From: Pantoea sp. Ap-967
GTDB taxonomy: Bacteria > Pseudomonadota > Gammaproteobacteria > Pseudomonadales > Pseudomonadaceae
Assembly: GCF_011752565.1 (NCBI RefSeq)
Contig: NZ_VWXK01000002.1
Coordinates: 310,001 to 374,000, forward strand
DNA: 64,000 bases
Reading direction: 5' to 3'
Part shown: piece after piece, positions 8,437 to 17,133 of the stretch
Position numbering within the stretch: the first letter of the stretch is position 1
Layout of the letters: each line of letters starts with the position of its first letter
Notes under the pieces: generated by a model
The model's database searches: none
Seen by the model: the letters and a program-made list of their open reading frames with translations, nothing else
Told to the model about the DNA's origin: nothing
Translations under genes and position numbers: made by a program

Positions 8437-9864
8437 CTACGCCGTCCCCTTCAGCCCCAGAACAACGAACCCCATCAGGGCAATCCCCGCTGCCGTCAGG
8501 CAATACGGGAGCTGCGTCTTGATGTGGTCCATCATGTCATTGCCAGTGGCCGTCGCGGTCACGATTCCGGTATCGCTGATTGGCGACGCGGTATCGCCGA
8601 AGATGGCGCCCGAGATTGCAGCCCCTACTACCAGATACGGGTCTGCACCGGAGGACACGGCCAGCTGGATGCCGATCGGGATCATGATCGAGAAGGTGCC
8701 CCAGGATGTCCCCGTGGACAGCGAGATCAACGCCGCCACGACGAACACGAAGGCGGCCACCAGCCCGACCGGCATCAGCACACTGAAGTGAGCCGAGAGG
8801 AACTGGCCAATCTGTAGCTGGCTGGACAGATCACCGATCAGAAATGCCAAGGTCAGCACCACGACCAGCGGTACCATCGCTTGATAGCCATCGATCAGGT
8901 GGTTGATGTAGTCGCTGATACGCATCACGCGCTTGATCCACACGTAGTGAATACACCCGACGACCTGCCCGAAGATAACGGCCCACAGAATCGCCGTAGA
9001 CGCCGAGCCATCGGCGATTTCGCCCTTGCCGGTAATGAACAGGCCGACCGGAACAAAAAGAAAAAGCGACAACAGCGGAACCAGCAGATTCGAAACACCG
9101 GCCCCTGTCAGCGTTTGCTGTTCACCCACAGCAGCCAATGGCGTGGCCCCCGGGCGAAGCTCTACGCCCATGGCGGCACGCTGTTTGGCCCGACGCATTG
9201 CGGGAAAGGCAAACGGCGTGAAGATGCTCAGCAACACCAGTGCAATACTTGCCCAGGCGAACAGGTTGTAGGCAATGGAATGCGCCAGAATATTGAAAGG
9301 GTTGCCCGCGATACTGCCGTTCTCGACCTGCACGGCTACGACCCCGAGCATCATTGCGCCCCAGCCATTGAACATCACCGATGACCAGACACTGATACCT
9401 GCGTTCTTCAGTACATACGCGACCTGCTCGCGGGCAACGCGGTGCCTGCGCGTCAGCTCGACGGTGGCTGCCCCTGACGTGAGCATGGCCAGGTAGCTGT
9501 CGATGAAAATCACCATGGCGAGCAGGCCTGCCAACAGTTGAGTGCTGATCGGGCCGCGGATGATCTTCAGGCGTTCGGAAATCAGGTTGACCAGGCCTTG
9601 CATACCCCCGGTAATCCTCGCCAGGTGGATTACGCCGCTGATCATGACGGTAAAAATCAGTGTCCTGACGACGCCGTCAGACTTGAATACATCGATCGCC
9701 CCTTGTACCGAACTCTCCAACCCCAGGCCAAGATGGAAATTGGAAAGCACCAGAAACCCGGCTACACATCCCAGCATCAGTGAAAGGATCACCTGGCGGG
9801 TGAGTATCGCCAGGCAAATGGTTACCGCCGGGGAGAGTAGCCCCCATGCCCCTACTTCATGCAT
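8437..9864 (-). CDS. NhaC-family Na+/H+ (or organic ion) antiporter
   Basis: The 475-aa protein is almost entirely hydrophobic, with about 11-12 membrane segments. The block STGTSWGTFSIMIPIGIQLAVSSGADPYLVVGAAISGAIFGDTASPISDTGIVTATATGND is the conserved core of the NhaC/ArsB-like antiporter superfamily. Some members exchange organic acids or amino acids (for example malate/lactate or arginine-type exchangers), so the substrate is not fixed. It lies just upstream of the LysR gene on the same strand, with 56 bp between, and 54 bp downstream of an MFS gene. The three may form one transcription unit. Confidence 0.8.
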   Translation of the reverse strand: MHEVGAWGLLSPAVTICLAILTRQVILSLMLGCVAGFLVLSNFHLGLGLESSVQGAIDVFKSDGVVRTLIFTVMISGVIHLARITGGMQGLVNLISERLKIIRGPISTQLLAGLLAMVIFIDSYLAMLTSGAATVELTRRHRVAREQVAYVLKNAGISVWSSVMFNGWGAMMLGVVAVQVENGSIAGNPFNILAHSIAYNLFAWASIALVLLSIFTPFAFPAMRRAKQRAAMGVELRPGATPLAAVGEQQTLTGAGVSNLLVPLLSLFLFVPVGLFITGKGEIADGSASTAILWAVIFGQVVGCIHYVWIKRVMRISDYINHLIDGYQAMVPLVVVLTLAFLIGDLSSQLQIGQFLSAHFSVLMPVGLVAAFVFVVAALISLSTGTSWGTFSIMIPIGIQLAVSSGADPYLVVGAAISGAIFGDTASPISDTGIVTATATGNDMMDHIKTQLPYCLTAAGIALMGFVVLGLKGTA

Positions 9865-9918
9865 CGCAAAGACCTCAAGTTTTGTTCTTATTTACAAAAG
9901 GAATGCAGCAAGCGGTAC

Positions 9919-11157
9919 TCAGGCATCTACCTGCCTGAGTGACCAGATGTAGCCCAGAAGGCCGAGAACAGGGCCCGGTACCAGGATCCACAGCGCGTCG
10001 ACACCGACACGTTCGAACAGCCACGTGGTACACGCGATGGACACCACGGTGATGGCAAAGCCGATGCTGTTTTGAATAGCCAGCGCACTGCCTACGGCAT
10101 CGCGAGGGCAGGCTTTCGCAGCCAGGGCCGAGAACTGTGGCGAGTCGGCCACCACACTGGCTCCCCACAGGGCCAGCAAAGCAAGCAAGCCCCAGGGCTG
10201 AAGCTGCGCATGGGTCAGCACAAACAGAAAAGCGCAGGCGCCCGATGTGCCCAGTGCTGCAAGCGCTACCTGGTCACTGCCGATCCGCTGGGATATCAGC
10301 CCGCCAAGCAACGACCCTACTGCCCCGAATGCCATGATGCAGAACGACAGGCCTGCCACACCCAACGCGGGATAGGCTTGATCCAGCCCTGAGCGGCTGA
10401 CGATCAATGGTACGACGGTCCAGAAGGCGTACAACTCCCACATATGCCCGAAGTAACCCAGGGTCGCCGCGCGGAATCGGCTGATCCTGAACGCCCCGAG
10501 AATGGCGCCTGCCCGCCTGACGTTGGCCTGGTTATCCGTCTGGCTGGTACGTGCATGGGGGCCATCGCCAAGCAGCGCAATCAACATCGCCCCCGCCAAT
10601 GCCAGCACGGAAGATGCGGTGATGATGAGTTGCCACGACCAGTCGGCCCCCACCAGTCGCAAAGCGTGGGGCAAGGCCGTGCCCAAGGTCAGCATCGCCA
10701 CCAGTTGCGCCAGGGCAAGCCCCGTGCGCTCAGGAGCCCAGCCGACAATCAGCTTCATGCCCATGGGATAGATCCCTGCCAGGGTCGCACCGACACAGAA
10801 GCGCAGCGCAGCGCCCAACACCAGGCCGTCAGCCAACCAGGCAAACGCCAGGTTGAATACCGCTCCGGCAATGGCGCAGCAGAAGAACAGCGAGCTGGCG
10901 CGATAGCGGTCAGCAGCACCACTGAGCGAAAGGCTCAAAGTGCCAATGATGAAACCGAGCTGCACTGCATTTGTAAGCCAACCGATGTCGGCTGCGGACG
11001 CTTGCCAGGCGCTCATCAGTGATGCTGCTGCGCCATTGGCGCTGAACCACAGCGAGGTACCGAACAACTGCGCAATGGCAATGACCGCCACTGGACTCAA
11101 CCACTTCAGCAACATACCGCGAAGCCCCTGGGGGGTTGCGGTGACGATCATGCTCAT
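9919..11157 (-). CDS. MFS transporter
   Basis: The protein has 12 likely transmembrane helices. Its first helix region reads VAVIAIAQLFGTSLWFSANGAAASLM, a pattern common in a subgroup of Pseudomonas major-facilitator proteins (CynX/NimT-like in layout). The start at 11157 (MSMIVTAT) is preferred over 11184 because the upstream codons are charged and look untranslated; another ATG two codons later is possible. The product is about 412 aa, normal for MFS. The substrate is unknown. Same-strand neighbours are the TPR protein upstream and the NhaC antiporter downstream. Confidence 0.8.
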   Translation of the reverse strand: MSMIVTATPQGLRGMLLKWLSPVAVIAIAQLFGTSLWFSANGAAASLMSAWQASAADIGWLTNAVQLGFIIGTLSLSLSGAADRYRASSLFFCCAIAGAVFNLAFAWLADGLVLGAALRFCVGATLAGIYPMGMKLIVGWAPERTGLALAQLVAMLTLGTALPHALRLVGADWSWQLIITASSVLALAGAMLIALLGDGPHARTSQTDNQANVRRAGAILGAFRISRFRAATLGYFGHMWELYAFWTVVPLIVSRSGLDQAYPALGVAGLSFCIMAFGAVGSLLGGLISQRIGSDQVALAALGTSGACAFLFVLTHAQLQPWGLLALLALWGASVVADSPQFSALAAKACPRDAVGSALAIQNSIGFAITVVSIACTTWLFERVGVDALWILVPGPVLGLLGYIWSLRQVDA

Positions 11158-11247
11158 CTTCAAATCCCCGTCGCGAGGGTGCACAACAGCCGGCCGGCCT
11201 GTGACCAGGTCAGCCTGCCTAGGTGCTTCAACGTGTTGTCGAGTGGC

Positions 11248-12570
11248 TCAGTGCGCGGCCAGGCCGCTCAGCCAGCGGCTATCGCGCGATGAAGGGCGAC
11301 GGTGCAGACGTTGGTCGAGGAGTGCGCGTGCCTTCTCGGACTCACCCGCACGCATCAGCGAAACCAGCAACGTATCCTGCACGATCTCGCGCTGCGCACC
11401 ACTGCCGCCGATCCGCACGACCTCGTGAGCGACTGGCTCCAGAATGCGCGCGCAGTCGGTGTAGTGCCCCTCGGCAAATGCCATCACGGCGTGACAAAGC
11501 GCAGGCACTACCGGCCCTGCCTTGAGTTTCCCGTCGTTCACCAGTGCGGCCAGTGCGCCAGCGCGTTGCTCCAGCGACCGCTGATCACCTGTCGCAGCTG
11601 CCAACAGCGCCATGTGGAAATCGGCGAACGGGAAGCCGGGTTGCTGGAAGTAGTTGGAGGCATATCGCGCCGCGTCTTCCCACAAGCTGGCCGGCACCTG
11701 GTGCCCATAAGCCTGCATGCGCCACAGGAACGACGAAGTATCACTGATTACGTTGATCGGCAGGCCGGTGGCGACACTCGGAGCGACGTTTTCGGCGTAC
11801 ATGCCGAGCGCACTCTCCACGTCGTCGCGCTCTAGGGCGATCAACGCACCGTGCCAGGCGATGTGATTATGCAAGGTACCGCTGCGGTCATACCCTGGCA
11901 GCCATTCCTTGATGACCTGGCCCGCTTCGTCGTTGGCACCTGCCTCGTACAGCACATGGGCCACGGCATGCACGCAGTTCACATTGTTGCGACGCAACTC
12001 GAGCGAGCGCTGGGTGAGTGCACGGCCCAACGCGACATCGCCGTTCTCGCCATGCGCCCAGCCACGGTAATTGAGGAACCACCAGTCGTTCTCGGGGAAA
12101 TGACGCGCGTGCCGCTCACACAGTTCGACGCGTGCCTTGTCGTGGTCAGCCATGCCGGAGAACGCGAACAGGCCGAACGCCCCCAGTGGCAGCGACATGA
12201 TCAGAATGTCCAGCGGCCAATGATCCAGGTGCTGCAATGCGTTGGCCAATGCTTTGTCCGGCTCGCCGTTGATCACGAAGGACAGCGTCTGCACGTGGCT
12301 GCGCTCGCGTGGGGTACCTTTGAGTTGTACCAGTTCACTGGCCTTGGCGATCTTGGCTTTGGCATCGGTGATTTCGGTGCGCACCGCGTGAAAACGCGCA
12401 CGCGCGGCGTAGGCCATGGCGAATTCAGGGTCGGCCGCAATGGCCTCGTCCAGGGTTTCCGCCACGCCTGTCCACAGTGAGAGCAACAGATCCACGCCTG
12501 TACGGTAGCGCTCGGCAGCCGTCTCGGATGCGGTCGAAAGGGGCATGTTGTAACGGTCGACACAGGCCAT
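11248..12570 (-). CDS. TTC38-like tetratricopeptide repeat protein
   Basis: The 440-aa soluble protein shows repeated helical pairs rich in A, L, E and G. It has conserved landmarks seen in the TTC38 family: WWFLNYRGWAHGENGDVALGRALTQRSLEL, then NCVHAVAHVLYEAG, and HNHIAWHGALIALERDD. The H-A-x-A-H and H-x-x-W-H histidines are striking and could form a metal or active site; this is inference. No signal peptide is seen. AGGAG lies about a dozen bases before the ATG at 12570. It is divergent from an AraC regulator, with a long perfect inverted repeat between them, and precedes two transporter genes. Its role is unknown. Confidence 0.75.
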   Translation of the reverse strand: MACVDRYNMPLSTASETAAERYRTGVDLLLSLWTGVAETLDEAIAADPEFAMAYAARARFHAVRTEITDAKAKIAKASELVQLKGTPRERSHVQTLSFVINGEPDKALANALQHLDHWPLDILIMSLPLGAFGLFAFSGMADHDKARVELCERHARHFPENDWWFLNYRGWAHGENGDVALGRALTQRSLELRRNNVNCVHAVAHVLYEAGANDEAGQVIKEWLPGYDRSGTLHNHIAWHGALIALERDDVESALGMYAENVAPSVATGLPINVISDTSSFLWRMQAYGHQVPASLWEDAARYASNYFQQPGFPFADFHMALLAAATGDQRSLEQRAGALAALVNDGKLKAGPVVPALCHAVMAFAEGHYTDCARILEPVAHEVVRIGGSGAQREIVQDTLLVSLMRAGESEKARALLDQRLHRRPSSRDSRWLSGLAAH

Positions 12571-12608
12571 GGTTTTTGCAACTCCTCTTATGGGTTGAAG
12601 CTAAAGGG

Positions 12609-12664
12609 CACGAGATGGCCGCTTTTGTGAATAACCCTGTGCGCGGCAGGCGGGCCATCTCGTG
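12609..12664. promoter_or_regulatory. perfect 12-bp inverted repeat between TPR and AraC genes
   Basis: CACGAGATGGCC at 12609-12620 is repeated as its exact reverse complement GGCCATCTCGTG at 12653-12664, with 32 bases between them. It lies 39 bp upstream of the TPR start and 181 bp upstream of the AraC start at 12846. Twelve matching bases at this spacing are unlikely by chance in a short gap. The centre-to-centre distance of 44 bp is close to four helical turns, which suits a dimeric or looping regulator such as the adjacent AraC protein. No T-run follows, so a terminator is less likely. Confidence 0.5.
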
Positions 12665-12845
12665 ACAGCATTAAAACCCATTCAGCGGTGGCAGACTTTC
12701 GACTACCTGCCATACGATGTAGAACAAAAGACATCTGCGTGTGCATCATGAGTAAACTTGCACAGCGCATGAAAACGGCTCCGGTTGCTGCTTTTCCCTC
12801 TTTGCCATCATGCACGCATCAATCGCACACCACACGAGTTCGACG

Positions 12846-13643
12846 ATGAACTGGGACATAATCGAAGCGCCCCACAACCTGCCACCGCCGGACCCGCTGA
12901 AAGTCCGGGCTCAGTCGATCCCTGCGCGGCACAGTTTTCCGGAACACTCACATGAGTGGCACCAGATGGTCTATGCCATCTCCGGTGTGCTGACGGTCAC
13001 GACCCGGGCAGGCTCGTTCGTGATTTCTCCTGAGCAGGCGGCCTGGCTCCCGACCGGCCTGGATCACAAAGTGGGCTCGATGTTCGGTGCAGAGTTTCGC
13101 AGCCTGTGGATCGACCAGCGCATCGCATCGGGCCTGCCAGCCGACCAGCCGACGCTTTTCGCGGTGTCGCCGCTGCTGCGGGCGCTGATCGTGGAAGCCG
13201 CTCGTATCGAAAGCGAACACGATGACGACGGTTACGCGGCGCGCATCACGCAGCTGATCCTCGATCAGTTGCAACGCACCACCCCGATCTCGACCGCCTT
13301 GCCCTGGCCGACCAGCCCTGCCCTGGTCAGCCTGTGCGAGACGCTCTATGCCGAGCCTGCCGACGCCACCGAGGTGGAGGCGTGGGCGCGCACCCTGGGG
13401 ATGTCCGAGCGCACCCTGGCCCGGCGCTTTCTCGCCGAAACCGGCATGAGCCTGCGCAGCTGGCGCCGGCGCCTGCGATTGTTCAGGGCGATCGAGATGC
13501 TCGGCAGCGGCCTGGATGTGACACGCACTGCACTGGAGCTGGGGTATGGCTCAACGTCCGCCTTCATCTATGCCTTTCGTCAGGAGCTGGGCAGCAGCCC
13601 GCAGGCTTACATGAAGGGCGAGCCTGCTAACGGTGGTACCTGA
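12846..13643 (+). CDS. AraC-family transcriptional regulator
   Basis: The protein has an N-terminal cupin-like sensor (PARHSFPEHSHEWHQMVYAISGVLTV) and a C-terminal AraC DNA-binding domain with two helix-turn-helix units (EVEAWARTLGMSERTLARRFLAETGMSLRSWRRRLRL, then VTRTALELGYGSTSAFIYAFRQELGSSPQAY). The start may be 12846 (MNWDII, 265 aa) or 12810, twelve codons earlier; neither has a strong ribosome site. This sensor-plus-HTH layout, next to an MFS gene, recalls NimR-NimT pairs. It probably controls the following MFS gene and perhaps the divergent TPR gene. Confidence 0.85.
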   Translation: MNWDIIEAPHNLPPPDPLKVRAQSIPARHSFPEHSHEWHQMVYAISGVLTVTTRAGSFVISPEQAAWLPTGLDHKVGSMFGAEFRSLWIDQRIASGLPADQPTLFAVSPLLRALIVEAARIESEHDDDGYAARITQLILDQLQRTTPISTALPWPTSPALVSLCETLYAEPADATEVEAWARTLGMSERTLARRFLAETGMSLRSWRRRLRLFRAIEMLGSGLDVTRTALELGYGSTSAFIYAFRQELGSSPQAYMKGEPANGGT

Positions 13644-13751
13644 GGGAAAGATTTTCTTGCGGCCCATCACATATTTTCTGCTTTGCGTGCAGGTGATTGC
13701 GCTATCGACAATGCCCCGTGCGCGTCTTATCTGAAATATCTGGAAACCGTG

Positions 13752-14945
13752 ATGCCTCTATCTAGATTCAACCCCAATGTCTGGCGGCTGACCATCGCCC
13801 AGGCGCTGTCAGGCGCCAACTCCGTGGTGGTGTATGCGACGGGCGCCATCATCGGCAACATGCTCGCCCCTACCCCGTCACTTGCGACGTTGCCGATCTC
13901 GGTATTCGTCATCGGCATGGCTTTGGTGACCCTGCCCATCGGCATGGTAGCCCGGCGCTGGGGCCGAACGGTGGCCTTCATGATCGGCAACGCCTGCGGT
14001 GCGGTCATGGGGCTGCTGGCTGCGTATGCGCTGACCGTTGGCTCGTTCGCGCTGTTCTGCGCGGCGATGTTGTTCGGCGGCGCCTACGCCGCTGTGGTGC
14101 TGACATTCCGCTTCGCCGCAGCCGAATGCGTCGAGCCACAGGAACGTCCCAAGGCGCTGTCGACGGTGCTTGCCGGCGGCGTGGTCGCCGGGGTGCTGGG
14201 GCCGCAGCTGGTCAGCGCCACCATGGGGCTCGCCAGCCAGGCGTATGTCGTCACCTACGTTGCCGCGGCGGCGGTTGCGGCGCTGTCTGCCCTGGTGCTC
14301 GTTGGCGTACGGTTCAAGCGTGCGCCTGCGCAAGCGGCGGCCCAGCCCGCTGGCAACGTCATGCCCATCGTGGGCCAGCCACGGTTTCTGGTCGCCATGC
14401 TGTGTGGCGTGGTCAGCTACATGATGATGAATTTCATGATGACCTCCGCGCCACTGGCCATGGACCTGTGCGGGATCGACAGGACACACACGAACACCGG
14501 CATAGAAATGCATGTGGTCGCCATGTACGCGCCGAGCTTTTTCACCGGCCGACTGATCAGCCGCTTCGGCGCGCCCTTGATCATCCAGTGCGGCCTGCTG
14601 CTGATCGGTTTGGCGGCCTTGGCCGGCATGTCGGGCATGAGCGTCGGCCATTTCTGGCTGGCCCTGGTGCTGCTCGGCATTGGCTGGAATTTTGGATTCC
14701 TCGGTGCCTCAGCACTGGTGCTGACCTGCCACGCGCCTGAAGAAGGCGCCAAGGTTCAAGCCATCAATGACTTCGTGGTGTTCGGCACGATGGTGATGGG
14801 GTCGTTTCTCTCCGGCGGGCTGCTCGACGCATTCGGATGGAGCACGGTTTCCGGCCTGATCCTGGTACCCGTTGTGCTGGCGATGGCCAGTTTGTCGTGG
14901 CTGCAACACTCACAACGCAACGCGCAGGTGCGCAGCGCGGTGTAA
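13752..14945 (+). CDS. MFS transporter
   Basis: The 397-aa protein (start at 13752, MPLSRFNPNVWRL) has about 12 hydrophobic segments and the loop GMVARRWGRTVAFMIGNACG between helices 2 and 3, the usual MFS signature position. The longer frame from 13683 adds a polar segment unlikely to be translated. It follows the AraC gene by 108 bp on the same strand and is its probable target. The helix pattern is like MFS_1 proteins of unknown substrate common in proteobacteria. No ribosome site stands out. Confidence 0.8.
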   Translation: MPLSRFNPNVWRLTIAQALSGANSVVVYATGAIIGNMLAPTPSLATLPISVFVIGMALVTLPIGMVARRWGRTVAFMIGNACGAVMGLLAAYALTVGSFALFCAAMLFGGAYAAVVLTFRFAAAECVEPQERPKALSTVLAGGVVAGVLGPQLVSATMGLASQAYVVTYVAAAAVAALSALVLVGVRFKRAPAQAAAQPAGNVMPIVGQPRFLVAMLCGVVSYMMMNFMMTSAPLAMDLCGIDRTHTNTGIEMHVVAMYAPSFFTGRLISRFGAPLIIQCGLLLIGLAALAGMSGMSVGHFWLALVLLGIGWNFGFLGASALVLTCHAPEEGAKVQAINDFVVFGTMVMGSFLSGGLLDAFGWSTVSGLILVPVVLAMASLSWLQHSQRNAQVRSAV

Positions 14946-14987
14946 GTCGGTGACAGGAAATGCGCCCATGTGCCGCTCCTATCGCCG

Positions 14988-15023
14988 AAAAAAAGCGAGG
15001 AGAGGGGCGTACCCACCTCCTCG
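14988..15023 (-). terminator. rho-independent terminator of the aap-type operon
   Basis: Read on the minus strand, CGAGGAG and CTCCTCG (15017-15023 and 14996-15002) form a seven-base stem with an inner GGG/CCC pair. It is followed directly by seven T residues (14994-14988). It lies about 30 bp past the stop of the ABC ATPase gene, where a transcription end is expected. It falls within the intergenic space from the convergent MFS gene. Confidence 0.75.
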
Positions 15024-15053
15024 GAACGTGATGACGCCAGAGATACTGCTGAA

Positions 15054-15830
15054 TCAGTGCCTGAGGATCTGGCTCAGGAATGCCCTGGAACGCTCGGACT
15101 GCGGGTTACTGAAGAACGCCTTGGGTTCGTTCTGCTCCACGATCTGCCCTTGGTCCATGAAGATCACCCGGTTGGCCACCGCCTGGGCAAAGCCCATTTC
15201 ATGGGTGACGCAGAGCATGGTCATGCCCTCCTCCGCCAGCTGGATCATGGTATCGAGTACTTCCTTGATCATTTCAGGGTCCAGCGCGGAGGTAGGCTCA
15301 TCGAACAGCATGACCCGTGGGTTCATGCACAGGGCGCGGGCGATCGCCACACGCTGCTGCTGACCACCCGAGAGTTGCCCCGGGAACTTGTGCGCATGCT
15401 CGGGAATGCGCACCTTGGCCAGGTAATGCATGGCCAGCTCCTCGGCCTGCTTGCGTGGCACCTGCCGCACCCAGATCGGCGCCAGCGTGCAGTTCTCCAG
15501 GATGGTCAGGTGCGGGAACAGGTTGAAGTGCTGGAACACCATGCCCACTTCCTGGCGCACTTCGTCGATCTTGCGCAGGTCGCTGGTCAGCTCGGTGCCG
15601 TCCACGACGATACGCCCCTGCTGGAACTCTTCCAGGCGGTTGATGCAGCGGATCATCGTCGACTTGCCGGAGCCCGAAGGGCCGCAGATCACGATGCGCT
15701 CACCACGCACAACCGTCAGGTTGATATCGCGCAAGGCATGGTAGTTGCCATACCACTTGTTCATGCCGCTGATTTGAATCGCGACTTCCTGGGTGGACGC
15801 CTGCTTGGCGTCGAGTGGCGCGGTTTTCAT
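15054..15830 (-). CDS. aapP: amino-acid ABC transporter ATP-binding protein, AapP-like
   Basis: The 258-aa ATPase has all key motifs: Walker [11 protein letters not shown]-loop [12 protein letters not shown], signature [15 protein letters not shown], Walker [13 protein letters not shown] and the switch histidine in VTHEMGFAQ. The FNLFPHLT block is typical of polar amino-acid importers. It is the last gene of a four-gene aapJQMP-type operon and energises the AapQ/AapM permease. The symbol follows gene order and sequence type. This may be a paralogue of the main general amino-acid system, so its specificity may differ. Confidence 0.9.
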   Translation of the reverse strand: MKTAPLDAKQASTQEVAIQISGMNKWYGNYHALRDINLTVVRGERIVICGPSGSGKSTMIRCINRLEEFQQGRIVVDGTELTSDLRKIDEVRQEVGMVFQHFNLFPHLTILENCTLAPIWVRQVPRKQAEELAMHYLAKVRIPEHAHKFPGQLSGGQQQRVAIARALCMNPRVMLFDEPTSALDPEMIKEVLDTMIQLAEEGMTMLCVTHEMGFAQAVANRVIFMDQGQIVEQNEPKAFFSNPQSERSRAFLSQILRH

Positions 15831-15842
15831 TGTTTTGGCTCC

Positions 15843-17132
15843 TCAACGGTGATCGGTCTTGAGCCTGCGCTCAAGGTGAATCGAGTAACGCGACATGCCG
15901 AAGCAGAACAGGAAGAACATGCCGCCAATGAACAGGAACAGCTCCCAGTACACGCCTTGCCATTGGGTACTGGCGCGAATGGCCGTGGACAGGGCAATGG
16001 GGTCGAGCAGGCCAATGAACACCACCAGCGTGGTGTCCTTGAACAGGCCAATGAACGTGCTGACGATCATTGGGATCGAGATCTTCAACGCCTGCGGCAT
16101 GATCACCAGACGCTGCGCCTTCCAGTAGTCCAGGCCAAGCGCCTGGGCCGCCTCCGTCTGGCCCTGTGGCAGTGCTGCCAGCCCGCCTCTGATCACCTCC
16201 GCCATGTACGCGGTGGAGAAAATGGTCACCATGATGATGACGCGCAGGATCAGGTCGAAAGAGGTGCCCGGGGGCAAGAAGTAGTTGAGCAACAGCGATG
16301 CCGTGAACAGCAAGGTGATCAGCGGCACACCCCTTACGAATTCGATGAAGGTGACGCTCATCACGCGGATCAGCGGCATCGACGAGCGCCGGCCCAAGGC
16401 CAGCACGATGCCCAATGGCAGCGACAGGGCAATGCCGCTGACGCCGACCACGAACGACAGCAAGAAACCACCCAGGTCACGGGAGCTGACGGCCTGCAAC
16501 GACAGGGGTGACAGGTATTCGACGACAGCCACAAGGTATTGCATGCCGTGCAGCCACCATGCGCCTGCAGCGACCAGCGCAGTTGCCAGCGCCACCCCGT
16601 TACCCAGCCGCCGCGTCACGGTAAAGGCCAGCCAGGCCACTGCGATGCCTGCGTAGGCGAGGACCGGATGCCACAGCGAGCCACCCCAGATCAGCCAGAA
16701 CGCCAGGCCCGGATACACCGCGCTGAACCAGAGCACCCTCGACGGCACCCACTTGAACAAGATCGGTCCCAAGGCCGCGAACAGCAATACGAAAGAGGCC
16801 AGCGGCCGCCAGTAGGCATCCTGCGGGTAGAAGCCGAACAGCAACTGCGGCCAGCGTTCGCGGATCACGCCCCAGCAGGCACCGGGCTCGCCATTCATCA
16901 AGCGGCGGCATTCACTCAGCGAGTCCGCGTGCCACACCGAGTTGGCAAGCCAGGGCAACACTGCACTGACCAGGGCGATCACAGCCAACACGGCCACTGT
17001 CGTCAGCACACTGCTGTACCAGCCGTTGAAGAGCCTCGCACGCAGCCAATGGATGACGCCCGTCTGCCCTGCCGGTGGCTCGGCCCGGGGCAGCAAGGTA
17101 TCGCGGTACCAGGCAATCGAAGGTTGGTCCAT
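15843..17132 (-). CDS. aapM: amino-acid ABC transporter permease, AapM-like
   Basis: The 429-aa membrane protein combines an extended N-terminal part (extra helices, with the periplasmic FGFYPQDAYWRPL segment found in AapM) and a C-terminal permease domain. The EAA-like loop reads ALPQGQTEAAQALGLDYWKAQRLVIMPQALKISIPMIVSTFIGLFKDTTLV, the contact site for the ATPase. It begins one base after the AapQ stop, so expression is coupled. With AapQ it forms the heterodimeric channel in the inner membrane. Confidence 0.88.
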   Translation of the reverse strand: MDQPSIAWYRDTLLPRAEPPAGQTGVIHWLRARLFNGWYSSVLTTVAVLAVIALVSAVLPWLANSVWHADSLSECRRLMNGEPGACWGVIRERWPQLLFGFYPQDAYWRPLASFVLLFAALGPILFKWVPSRVLWFSAVYPGLAFWLIWGGSLWHPVLAYAGIAVAWLAFTVTRRLGNGVALATALVAAGAWWLHGMQYLVAVVEYLSPLSLQAVSSRDLGGFLLSFVVGVSGIALSLPLGIVLALGRRSSMPLIRVMSVTFIEFVRGVPLITLLFTASLLLNYFLPPGTSFDLILRVIIMVTIFSTAYMAEVIRGGLAALPQGQTEAAQALGLDYWKAQRLVIMPQALKISIPMIVSTFIGLFKDTTLVVFIGLLDPIALSTAIRASTQWQGVYWELFLFIGGMFFLFCFGMSRYSIHLERRLKTDHR

Positions 17133-17133
17133 G

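Noticed and set aside
14970..16511. 513-codon plus-strand frame
   Set aside because: It is the antisense of the AapP and AapM genes and rich in H, Q, E and D runs, as expected of a shadow frame in GC-rich DNA.
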